Shown here: positions 28,017 to 37,000 of the stretch, piece by piece
Position numbering within the stretch: position 1 is the stretch's first letter
How the letters are laid out: the number at the start of each line of letters is the position of its first letter
Source: an uncultured Lachnospiraceae bacterium
GTDB taxonomy: Bacteria > Bacillota > Clostridia > Lachnospirales > Lachnospiraceae
Reading direction: 5' to 3'
Assembly: GCA_934343915.1 (NCBI GenBank)
Contig: CAKRIL010000013.1
Location: 1 to 64,000 of the forward strand
Length of the DNA: 64,000 bases
Position numbers and translations under genes: made by a program
Notes under the pieces: model-generated
What the model saw: only the letters and a program-made list of their open reading frames with translations
Databases searched by the model: none
Told to the model about the DNA's origin: nothing

Positions 28017-28796
28017 TTACTGATTCTTCAAATCAATCTTCTTGAGCTCATCGAACACGACATCATTGAGAACCTTGATATAAGTTCCTTTCATGCCTGA
28101 CGACCTGGACTCGATTACACCTGCGCTCTCGAACTTTCTCAGTGCATTGACAATTACCGAACGTGTAATTCCGACTCTGTCGGCAATCTTGCTTGCGACA
28201 AGGATTCCCTCATTGCCGTCAAGCTCCTCAAAAATATGTTTGATAGCTTCAAGCTCCGAGAAGGATAATGTACTGATTGCAGATTTAACAATATGAATCT
28301 TTCTTGTCTCCTCCGCATTCTCCTCATTGACAGAACGCATCATCTCAAGTCCGACAACCGTAGTTCCGTACTCACACAGGATAATATCGTCTATGTCATA
28401 CTGGCTGTCACACTTGTACATGAACAGTGTTCCAAGACGTTCTCCCGCAATGTCTATCGGGGCTATGATTGCCTGATACTTTCTTGCATCTCCTCTTCCG
28501 AAGCCCAATGTCTCAAGATTAACATTCTCCTTGGTGGAAAGGACACTCAGCAGTCGCTCGTTGAGCATATGGTCGATAAATTCGCCAACCTCATCATCAA
28601 TCAACTCTTTGATTTCTTCCACTCCATCGCACAAGCTGCTTCCCAATACCTTACCCTTCTTGCTTATAACAAGTGTATTAGACATCAATATCTCGCTCAG
28701 GACTTCACAAATATCGTTAAATACCACCTTATGTGAATTATTATTGTGCAGAAGCTTGTTGATTTTTCTTGTCTTATCAAGTAACTGAACGCTCAT
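28017..28796 (-). CDS. codY: GTP- and branched-chain-amino-acid-sensing transcription regulator CodY
   Basis: 259 residues from ATG 28796, exactly the usual CodY length, with GGGTGG eight bases upstream and the family start MSVQLLDKTRKINKLL. The N-terminal GAF domain (about 1-150) binds isoleucine, leucine and valine. The C-terminal winged helix-turn-helix carries IADRVGITRSVIVNALRKFE and SRSSGMKGTYIKVLN. CodY represses stationary-phase genes, including motility genes in Bacillus. It sits immediately before the fla/che operon. Readings extending to 28925 run into the leader hairpin and are rejected. Confidence 0.97.
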   Translation of the reverse strand: MSVQLLDKTRKINKLLHNNNSHKVVFNDICEVLSEILMSNTLVISKKGKVLGSSLCDGVEEIKELIDDEVGEFIDHMLNERLLSVLSTKENVNLETLGFGRGDARKYQAIIAPIDIAGERLGTLFMYKCDSQYDIDDIILCEYGTTVVGLEMMRSVNEENAEETRKIHIVKSAISTLSFSELEAIKHIFEELDGNEGILVASKIADRVGITRSVIVNALRKFESAGVIESRSSGMKGTYIKVLNDVVFDELKKIDLKNQ

Positions 28797-28843
28797 CCGT
28801 GCAACCACCCTTTCCATATAATTCCGAATAATCTCATAACGGT

Positions 28844-28884
28844 AAAAAAACTTAGCAAGCAGAATTAATATTCTACTTGCTAAG
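28844..28884 (-). terminator. Intrinsic terminator between topA and codY
   Basis: A 15-base stem with one mismatch (28851-28865 and 28870-28884, four-base loop) followed on the minus strand by seven uridines (28844-28850). It lies 48 bases before the codY ATG, so it either ends topA transcripts or acts in the codY leader. Confidence 0.7.
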
Positions 28885-28911
28885 TTTAGCATAAATATTT
28901 TGAATATACAA
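28883..28911 (-). promoter_or_regulatory. Candidate codY promoter overlapping the terminator stem
   Basis: Minus-strand -35 TTGTAT (28906-28911), 17-base spacer, -10 TAAACT (28883-28888). Predicted start is inside the first arm of the terminator stem, so transcripts begun here would lack part of that arm and could escape termination. Both hexamers match only moderately. Confidence 0.35.
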
Positions 28912-29002
28912 TAGTTTTTGCTCACTTTTTTGTGAATAGTCTGAATAATTATTATAATTCTTAATATTCATTATATTCATTCAATCAATACAGATTATAA
29001 AA

Positions 29003-31069
29003 TCAGGCTTTATCCATCACATGTCCGCACTGTTCATCAGCACATACAAGCTTGTTTCCTTTTTCTACCATATATCCGCCGCATTCAGGGCACCTCTTGT
29101 CCGACGGCTTCTGCCATGACATGAAATCACACTCAGGGAAACCTTCGCAGCCATAGTATCTTCTGCCCTTCTTGGTCTTGCGGATTACTATATCCTTGCC
29201 GCATTTAGGACAGGCAACACCTACCTTCTCAAGGTAAGGCTTCGTATTGCGGCAGTCCGGGAAGCCCGGACATGCGAGGAACTTTCCGTGAGGACCATAC
29301 TTGATTACCATCATTCTTCCGCACACGTCACACGGAATGTCTGTCACCTCATCCTCAATCTTAACCTCCTCAAGCTCCTTCTCGGCATTCTTAACAGCCT
29401 CATCAAGGTCAGGATAGAAGTTGCTTACAACTGTCTTCCACTGGATGCTTCCGTCTGCCACACCATCAAGAAGTGATTCCATATTGGCTGTGAAGTTGAC
29501 ATCCACTATTACCGGGAATGCCTTCATCATGATGGAATTGACAGCCTCGCCAAGCTCTGTCACATACAGGTTCTTATTCTCCTTTGCGACGTATCTTCTA
29601 TTAATAATAGTTGTAATCGTAGGAGCATAAGTACTCGGTCTTCCGATTCCGAGCTCCTCAAGTGTTCTTACAAGTGATGCCTCCGTGTAATGTGCAGGCG
29701 GCTGTGTAAAGTGCTGTCTGCTCTCCACATCCTCAAGCGTAATCACACTGTCCATGCTTAAGCCGCCGACCATCGCATTATTCTCTTCCTTATCATCATC
29801 TGACTCAGCATACACCGACATAAATCCGTCGAACACAAGTCTTGATGCTGACGTTGAGAAATGGTGTCCGCAGACATCTATCTTTGCCGTAGTGGTCTCA
29901 TATCTTGCAGGCTGCATACGGCTCGCAACGAAGCGCTTCCATATAAGCTGATACAGGCGGAACTGGTCTCTTGAAAGAGATTCCTTAACCTTAACCGGAA
30001 GAAGCTCAATATCAGTAGGTCTTATAGCCTCATGTGCATCCTGGATCTTCTTGGCACTTTCCTTCTTATTCTCAATCGGTGAATAATAGTCCACACCGTA
30101 GGTATTCTTTATATATTCTCTTGCCGACAGATCAGCCTCGGCAGCAACTCTTGTGGAGTCTGTTCTTAAATATGTTATGATACCGATTGTTCCCTGACCT
30201 TCGACATCAACACCTTCATACAGCTGCTGAGCTATTCTCATTGTCTTCTGCGTGGAAAAGTTGAGCGTCTTTGCAGCCTCCTGCTGAAGTGTACTGGTTG
30301 TAAAAGGAAGAGGTGCTTTTCTTATCCTCTCGCTCTTTTTAACCTCTGCAATCCTGGCAGCTCCCGTCTTGAGCCCCGCAAGCACCGCATCCTTCTCAGC
30401 CTCGCTGTGTATATCCGCATTGCCGCTCTCATCCCCTGTATACTTCGCCGTCAGAAGCTTTTTCTCGCCCTTAACCTTGAACACGCCGTCGATTGTCCAA
30501 TACTCTTCAGGAATAAAGGCATTAATCTCTGCCTCACGGTCACATATGATTCTGAGTGCAACAGACTGAACTCGTCCTGCGCTGAGTCCTCTCTTTACCT
30601 TCTCCCACAGAACCGGGCTGATTCTGTAACCAACCATTCTGTCGAGCATTCTCCTTGACTGCTGTGCATCCACAAGATTCATGTCAAGCTTTCTCGGCTC
30701 CTTGATTGAAGCCTTAACCGCATTCTTGGTAATCTCGTTGAAGCTTATTCTGTTAATGTCCTTATCCTCAAGCTTAAGTGCCTGTGCAAGATGCCACGAA
30801 ATAGCCTCTCCCTCACGGTCGGGGTCGGTTGCAAGATAGACCTTGTCAGCTTTCTTTACTTCCCTGCGCAGATGTGCCAGTATATCGCCCTTACCTCTTA
30901 TTGTTATATATTTCGGTTCAAAGTCATGTTCCGTATCGATTCCGAGCGTACTCTTAGGCAGGTCACGCACATGTCCCTGTGATGCAACCACTTCATAATT
31001 AGAGCCGAGAAACTTCTTGATAGTCTTCACCTTCGCCGGAGACTCAACGATTACAAGATATTTTGCCAT
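29003..31069 (-). CDS. topA: DNA topoisomerase I
   Basis: 688 residues from ATG 31069 (GGAGG seven bases upstream). Toprim domain at the N-terminus (LVIVESPAK, then DPDREGEAISWHL), the type IA central domains with the active tyrosine in GIITYLRTDSTR, and three C-terminal four-cysteine zinc ribbons (CDVC...CPGFPDC, CPKC...CEGFPEC, CPEC...CADEQC). It relaxes negative supercoils. The start lies 18 bases upstream of the dprA stop, so the two genes overlap. The dprA-topA-codY neighbourhood matches Bacillus except that trmFO, xerC and clpQY are not between them. Confidence 0.97.
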   Translation of the reverse strand: MAKYLVIVESPAKVKTIKKFLGSNYEVVASQGHVRDLPKSTLGIDTEHDFEPKYITIRGKGDILAHLRREVKKADKVYLATDPDREGEAISWHLAQALKLEDKDINRISFNEITKNAVKASIKEPRKLDMNLVDAQQSRRMLDRMVGYRISPVLWEKVKRGLSAGRVQSVALRIICDREAEINAFIPEEYWTIDGVFKVKGEKKLLTAKYTGDESGNADIHSEAEKDAVLAGLKTGAARIAEVKKSERIRKAPLPFTTSTLQQEAAKTLNFSTQKTMRIAQQLYEGVDVEGQGTIGIITYLRTDSTRVAAEADLSAREYIKNTYGVDYYSPIENKKESAKKIQDAHEAIRPTDIELLPVKVKESLSRDQFRLYQLIWKRFVASRMQPARYETTTAKIDVCGHHFSTSASRLVFDGFMSVYAESDDDKEENNAMVGGLSMDSVITLEDVESRQHFTQPPAHYTEASLVRTLEELGIGRPSTYAPTITTIINRRYVAKENKNLYVTELGEAVNSIMMKAFPVIVDVNFTANMESLLDGVADGSIQWKTVVSNFYPDLDEAVKNAEKELEEVKIEDEVTDIPCDVCGRMMVIKYGPHGKFLACPGFPDCRNTKPYLEKVGVACPKCGKDIVIRKTKKGRRYYGCEGFPECDFMSWQKPSDKRCPECGGYMVEKGNKLVCADEQCGHVMDKA

Positions 31070-31086
31070 GACAACTCCTCCACTTT

Positions 31087-32298
31087 CTATTTTCCACGCA
31101 CATACATGCCACCGATTCTTTTGACAAGCCCTGCCAGCTCCATTCTGACAAGACATGCCGATACTTCATCCGGTGCGAGCCTGCTTTTACGAATTAAATC
31201 GTCAATGCCCTGTGGGTTAAAATCTAGTTGACTATACAACATTTTTTCGGGCTTTGCAAGTTCATTTTGGTTTTTTTCGCTTTTTGGGACTTTTTTATCA
31301 TTCTTCAATTCCGAGATTCCAAGTTCAAAATATATGTCATCCATGCCTGTTATTATTCCCGCGCCCTGCCTTATGAGGGCATTGCAGCCCACACTCAGCC
31401 TGTCCGTCGCACGTCCCGGCAGTGCCATCACCGTTCTCCCCTGTTCGATGGCATGGTCAGCCGTTATGAGGGCTCCACTCTTACTTCCTGCCTCCACGAC
31501 TATCACAATATCAGAAAGCCCGCTTATTATCCTGTTGCGCATTGGAAAAAATCCCGGCACAGGCTTTGTATCCGGCGGATATTCCGATACTATTCCGCCT
31601 CCCTTTTCAATAATCTCATCATAAGTAAATCTGTTCTCAGGCGGATAACAGTAATTAATTCCGCTGCCGAACACTGCAAAGGTCTTTCCGCCCGCCGCCC
31701 CGAGGCACCCGTTATGTGCCGCCGTGTCTATTCCTCTTGCAAAGCCGCTTACAATCTGCACGTCATTCGCAGCAAGTCCGGACGCAATATCCTTAGCCAT
31801 GCTTCTTCCATATTCACTGCATGCTCTTGACCCGACCAGTGCCGCCGTCTTTTTTTCTTCGTCAGGCAGACAGCCTCTGTAATATAGTATGTACGGCGCA
31901 TCAAAAATATCCTTAAGCCTGTCCGGATAATTGACCGAATCGATTGAAACCATTTTTACATCTGAACAAAGAATTCTATCATACTCTGCATTCAGCTTTT
32001 TCTTGAGCTCCCTGTCAAGCAATACCTTAACTGTCTCATCACACCCCGCCCCGCTGCCTGTTGTATTGCCGGCTGTATTGGATGCCGAAAATGCTTTTAT
32101 AATAAGCTTTTCCGCCGCATCCTCCCCCGTATTCTCCGCTATATTATACAGCTCCGTCACATTTTTAAATGCCTTTAAAAGAAGCTCCTGCTTTCTTCGT
32201 CCTATCTTCGGAAGTCCTGTAAACCAATACCACTCCCTTATATTGGCCGCTTCATATTCTGCCATGCGTTTTTCGCGGTTCTTAGAATTCTCCGTCAC
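31087..32298 (-). CDS. dprA: DNA-processing protein DprA (Smf)
   Basis: 403 residues. GTG start at 32298 overlaps the comM stop (GTGA) and has a GGGGG site seven bases upstream. An N-terminal helical (SAM-like) domain is followed by the Rossmann DprA core with VGSRACSEYGR, SGFARGIDTAAH, FGSGINYCYPPENR, SEYPP and RNRIISGLSD. A C-terminal winged-helix (DML1-like) domain occupies about residues 345-403. DprA loads RecA onto incoming single-stranded DNA during transformation. Its co-location with comM and pilus genes suggests DNA uptake ability, although comE-type uptake genes are not in this window. Confidence 0.95.
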   Translation of the reverse strand: MTENSKNREKRMAEYEAANIREWYWFTGLPKIGRRKQELLLKAFKNVTELYNIAENTGEDAAEKLIIKAFSASNTAGNTTGSGAGCDETVKVLLDRELKKKLNAEYDRILCSDVKMVSIDSVNYPDRLKDIFDAPYILYYRGCLPDEEKKTAALVGSRACSEYGRSMAKDIASGLAANDVQIVSGFARGIDTAAHNGCLGAAGGKTFAVFGSGINYCYPPENRFTYDEIIEKGGGIVSEYPPDTKPVPGFFPMRNRIISGLSDIVIVVEAGSKSGALITADHAIEQGRTVMALPGRATDRLSVGCNALIRQGAGIITGMDDIYFELGISELKNDKKVPKSEKNQNELAKPEKMLYSQLDFNPQGIDDLIRKSRLAPDEVSACLVRMELAGLVKRIGGMYVRGK

Positions 32299-33821
32299 TG
32301 TTCATCCCCCTTATCCTTCACCCTGTAACTTAGCGCCTCAAGCACATGTCTGGTATCTATATTGTCACTTCCGTCGATATCCGCGAGCGTCCTTGCCACC
32401 TTGAGAGTCTTATAATACGCTCTCGCACTCAGCCCGTAATGTTCATATGCTTCCCTGATTAATTCCTCCGATTCCGAATTGAGCGCACAATACTTCTTAA
32501 TCTCTTCATTCGTCATCCTGCTGTTGCTTCTGCCGTCCCCGAGCCTATCCGACTGCAGCTTCCACACCCGATTTACAGTCTCCTTCATATTCCTGCTTGA
32601 ATAATTATTGTTTTTTCTTTTCTTATGTCCCGTAAGCTCATCATAATTCACTCTGCAAAGCGCAATGGAAATGTCAATTCTGTCAAGAATCGGTCTGCTT
32701 ATCCTTCCATAATGGCGGTTGACCTCCCATGCTGTGCATTTACATCTTGCCCTGTCCGGATAAAATCCGCATGCGCAGGGGTTCATCGCCGCCACAAGCA
32801 TAAAATCCGCTGCGAGCTCATAGGCACCACTCACACGGTTAATTGTTATCTTTCCATTCTCAAGAGGCTCCCTCAGTTGCTCGACAACCCGCGTATCGTA
32901 CCGTGTAAGCTCATCGAGAAACAGAACACCCTTCGAAGCAAGCGAAACCTCGCCCGGCTCAACCATCCGTCCGCCGCCCGCAAGAGCAGCCGCCGTTATG
33001 GAATGATGCGGTGCCCGAAACGGTCTTATGCCTATATCCCTTCTGTCCTTGAGCTTTCCGGCAATACTGTATATGCACGCAAGTTCCAGCCGCTCCTCAT
33101 CAGACATTTCCGGCATAATTGTCGGAATCCTCGATGCAAGCATTGTCTTTCCCGCTCCCGGCGGCCCCATAAGCAGGATGTTATGCCTCCCGGCAGCCGC
33201 CGTCAGAATTGCCTTCTTTGCATAGTCCTGACCTGATATATCGGTGTAGTCGGGCATATGTTCCATGTCATCCTTAACGTAATCCATATCCGTGCTGCCA
33301 TTCTCCTGCGCATCTTCATCTTTGATATTTACAAGCTGTGACAGGTGCATCACCGGAATTATTTTAATGCCTGATACCATCACTGCCTCCGAATAATTGT
33401 CCGCCGGCACAATACAGCCCGTATATCCAGCCTTATATGCTTCAAGCACAATCGGCAGTACACCTCTGACACCTATAATGCTTCCATCCAGGCCAAGCTC
33501 CCCGACTACAATTTTCCCTTTCAGGCTGCCCTCATCCACAATTCCTATCTCCTCAAGAATTGCGCATGCCACGGCAAGGTCGAATGTCGTTCCCTCCTTC
33601 CGCATCGCCGCAGGTGCAATATTTATCGTGACGCGCCCCTGCGGGAACGGAAATCCGCACTTCTTTATCGCCACCCTTATCCTCTCTCTTCCATCCTTCA
33701 CAGAGCTTCCGAGATTTCCCGTCATCTCTATATCCGGAAGTCCTCCCGAGACATCCGCCTCAACCTCAAAAAGAGAGGCTCCCATAGCCGTGACCATAGC
33801 ACAGCCCACCTTACTCACCAT
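32295..33821 (-). CDS. comM: ComM / YifB family Mg-chelatase-like AAA+ ATPase
   Basis: About 508 residues from ATG 33821, chosen because GGAGG is eight bases upstream and the family start resembles MVSKVGCAMV. The N-terminal Lon-substrate-like (ChlI) domain carries VEADVSGGLPDIEMTG; the AAA+ module has Walker A GPPGAGKTML (near 215) and LFLDELTR as Walker B. The C-terminal part contains the CACGFYPD cysteine region. ComM is a branch-migration helicase that enlarges recombined segments in transformation. Coupled to dprA by overlap. Confidence 0.95.
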   Translation of the reverse strand: MVSKVGCAMVTAMGASLFEVEADVSGGLPDIEMTGNLGSSVKDGRERIRVAIKKCGFPFPQGRVTINIAPAAMRKEGTTFDLAVACAILEEIGIVDEGSLKGKIVVGELGLDGSIIGVRGVLPIVLEAYKAGYTGCIVPADNYSEAVMVSGIKIIPVMHLSQLVNIKDEDAQENGSTDMDYVKDDMEHMPDYTDISGQDYAKKAILTAAAGRHNILLMGPPGAGKTMLASRIPTIMPEMSDEERLELACIYSIAGKLKDRRDIGIRPFRAPHHSITAAALAGGGRMVEPGEVSLASKGVLFLDELTRYDTRVVEQLREPLENGKITINRVSGAYELAADFMLVAAMNPCACGFYPDRARCKCTAWEVNRHYGRISRPILDRIDISIALCRVNYDELTGHKKRKNNNYSSRNMKETVNRVWKLQSDRLGDGRSNSRMTNEEIKKYCALNSESEELIREAYEHYGLSARAYYKTLKVARTLADIDGSDNIDTRHVLEALSYRVKDKGDEQ

Positions 33822-33860
33822 ACACATGTCCTCCATAAAATATATTCCTCATTGCAGCGT

Positions 33861-33947
33861 GGAAATAAAAGCATGAACTTCTGATTAAATGACCTGCCAA
33901 AGCAAACCCCGGCGGAATTGAATAATAGAATATAAGAACTATGCTTT
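33861..33947 (-). promoter_or_regulatory. 5' leader hairpin of comM (copy A of a repeated leader)
   Basis: From the predicted transcription start the minus strand reads AAAGCATAGTTCT (33935-33947) and pairs with AGAAGTTCATGCTTT (33868-33882). The same arms, spaced alike relative to a sigma-A promoter, precede the Rpn-like gene (52884-52960). Function unknown. Confidence 0.55.
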
Positions 33948-33953
33948 GTATCT

Positions 33954-33982
33954 AATATAGCATACCTTTCGGTTATTGACAA
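33954..33982 (-). promoter_or_regulatory. Sigma-A promoter of comM-dprA-topA
   Basis: Minus-strand -35 TTGTCA (33977-33982), 17-base spacer, -10 TATATT (33954-33959). The -35 lies inside an inverted repeat TTGACAA-N7-TTGTCAA (33976-33996), a possible operator. Confidence 0.65.
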
Positions 33983-33994
33983 TATGTTTTTGTC

Positions 33995-34034
33995 AAAAAA
34001 ATACAGCCCCGATAGATTTCCGGGACTGTATTTT
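33995..34034 (-). terminator. Intrinsic terminator of the type IV pilus operon
   Basis: Fourteen-base stem with one mismatch (33998-34011 and 34021-34034, nine-base loop) with six uridines following on the minus strand. It lies 13 bases after the stop of the giant secreted protein gene and just ahead of the comM promoter. Confidence 0.85.
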
Positions 34035-34047
34035 AAAATTAAGCTTA

Positions 34048-37000
34048 TTAATCAAGATAGTACAAGGTCTGAAGTGCCATCTTAAAATATGTAAGTCCTA
34101 CATCCGATGAACGATTGTTGTTTACCTCGAACATGAATGTGCCACCCACATTTCTTATATCCGACTTCAGATAGTAGAAATAGTAGAGCTTGTTGTTCTT
34201 AAGTGCATTGAAGTAATTGTCCGTCGCTCCGGCTGCATGTGCCGAACCCGCAGCTTCATCAGCGTCCGCTTCCGCCGTCCATATCTCTGAGATATATCCT
34301 CTCGTTCCGTCCTTCTTAGTATATGATATGCGGACATCCATATTGTTCGAGAAGCTCATATCCTCAGGTCTGAAGTATATACGCACGTAATCCGCATAGT
34401 CATCCGGTATATCGGATGCATAATCATTGTCGCTTATCTTCTCTACGCTTAAGTCATACGCACTCTCTCTTGTTCCGCCGACTGTATCCGTAAGCTCTGC
34501 CATCTCAACCTTCACGGCAGGAGTGTCATAGCTTATTCTGTATGCCGCAATCATGGTGTTGACAAAAAGCTTGGCTTCCATATCTCCGTTGACCCTGGAA
34601 TGACCTACACCTGAGTAGAAGACATTTCCCTTGCTGTATATGTAGTAGTTGTTAGCTGCATCGTTAGGCGATACGCCATAAGTGAGTGCGCTTCCGTCTC
34701 CGTTTCCCGCAGATGATGCGCTTCTTGCACTTCCCGTTCCCGAATTACCGCTCGCAAGCGGGTCTGACAAGCAGTACCATACAGTAACCTCCGGATCCTC
34801 CATATTGAGCTGATACCATTGACCATGTGTGGCTGCAATAGGAAGCACATCGGATATTGCGTAAGGGTATGTCGTTACCTGCCCCTCATTAACCTTAGTC
34901 GCCGTCGTTGTAATATCGTTCGTGTTTGCAAAGCCGGTTGTCTGTGAGGTGTAATTCTCATTCATAACCGCATTGCCCTGCGGATTTGTTATCATATATC
35001 TGTACGGAAGCTTATTTCCCGAGTTGGCATTGTATGACGCATTGGTCCAGCCAAGTCTCTTCATGGTATAGTATGTGAAGCCCTGTTTCTCTGCCAATGC
35101 AATGTCGTCATAGGTTCCCGTGCTCTGATATCTTATGAGGGCATCCCTCATAGCCGTGCTCAGCTCACTGCTTACCGCCTTGTATCTGTTCATTCCCATT
35201 ATATCACGCATCATGGCATTTGCCGTGTATCCGAATACCTTCCTGCCACTCAAATCCTTAAGATTGTACATGGATGTTATATCATGGGTGTAGAGAATAC
35301 TCTTTCCGAGCTTGGTGTAGTACTGAAGATACTCGACAGCTCCGTTGTCATTACTTAAGTCAATGCTTCCATAGCAGTCGCCGAAGCCTACAATAATCAT
35401 GTTGTAGGCGCTGAGCTTTCCAATCTCTTTACCGTCAAGCTCAGACTTTATTACTCTTCCATAGGCATCATACTCATCGGATGCTGCGGCAAGAACCTCC
35501 GAATCAGGGTTGGTGCTGCTTATATCCGCCGATAAATCGAAGGTGAATCCGCTTCCTGCAAAGAACTTCTCAAAGTCAGCCCAAGTGATTGTCCTGACAG
35601 TAACCTCAAAATCATTGAGATTGCTGTATCTGTCCTTAAACAGTGTATCATTCTGAAGATTCAGCAGACCGCCGTCGTTCTTAGGCATAATCTGAAGAAC
35701 CTTGAGCTGCTTCTTTTCATCGGTTGAGCGGATTCTGACTGCAGAGGAGCCGGTCTGCGTATATCTTATATTGGAATTGTCAAGTCTGTATACTTCTATC
35801 TTCCACTGTACGACTCCCACAATGCTTGATGCCACATCGTAGGTGCAGATATTGTCTCCTGCCGAAGCCACGCCCTCCTTGACCACCTCGGAAGCCGTGA
35901 ACTTGCTGTCCTTATCCTGGTCAACGTATATACGGTAGTGGTATCCGGCATCAACCGCATTGAATCTGAATTCCATATATGCGTTGCCGTCGGAGTTCGT
36001 CGGCAGATAGTTAGGATTCGATATCGTAGGATTCGAACTGCTGACCGTATTTCCGTTATATAGAGCAGGCATTGCTGTAAATGTCACTCCCTGTACCTGA
36101 TTTTTCACGGCACTCTGCAGTCCGGCAGTATCATCCGAAATGTATATTCCTTTCACAACATCATCAGTGTTGCGGTAACTGCTCACAAGACTGTATATGT
36201 TGGAGCTCTCATCTATAATTGCCTTCTCAAGATTGTACAGATACTGCTCCGTTACAATCGGTCTTCCCGACTCAATATAGCTTATGAGCTCCTGCTTCTT
36301 GATATTGGTTATATCATTGCCCGGGAATCTCAGTTCCTCGCTGTTGACAACACTTCCCGTGCTCACGTTGTAGAGGAACTTCATCGAACGGTTACGATTA
36401 TCTCCCGTATAGCATGAAGACACCATACTGTCTCCCACATGGAAATATATCCTGCCGTCAAGCGAATTATCGTTAAAGTCCGTTATCGTAGTCCAAGTGC
36501 TCGTTCCGTCGTTGAACTTAAGCTCGCCTCTTCTTGTATTGAAGGCTCCCGTATCAAGTCCTATATAGACAAGATTGTACTCACTGTTAAGATCCTCAAC
36601 CTTGCCGATGAACTCTGCCGTCGTCTGATGTGTAATCTCAATCTTTCCCGCATAGTCAGGCAGAAGCTTCCTTATATAATTAGCGGTGAGTACCCAGTCA
36701 GGCTTACTTGAAGCGTCAAGTCCGACACCCGGCTCAATATCGAGTACCTTAAGTGTCATGTTCTCTCCGTAGTACTGCTTCTTTCCCGCTACTCCGAGAA
36801 TATATCTGACCGCATCCGAGGAGTCGGCTCCGACAGTTTCATCATATCCTGTCTTATCCGCGGTATCGGAAAGATGCTCCCTGAAATCATCATATATATA
36901 ATCCGTTCCGCCCCATGTTTTGGTCTGCTTATCTGAGCCGATAAGTCCCGAACCATATGCATTGCTCACGAAATTCATCGCAACACTGCTGTTGCCGTTA

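Noticed and set aside
28797..28925. An N-terminal extension of CodY.
   Set aside because: It would be translated from the terminator stem; the 28796 start gives the family length of 259 residues.
31070..31156. An N-terminal extension of TopA.
   Set aside because: No ribosome site, while ATG 31069 has GGAGG seven bases upstream and the conserved MAKYLVIVESPAK start.
32625..33236. A 203-codon plus-strand open reading frame.
   Set aside because: Antisense to comM, with no initiation site or recognisable domain.
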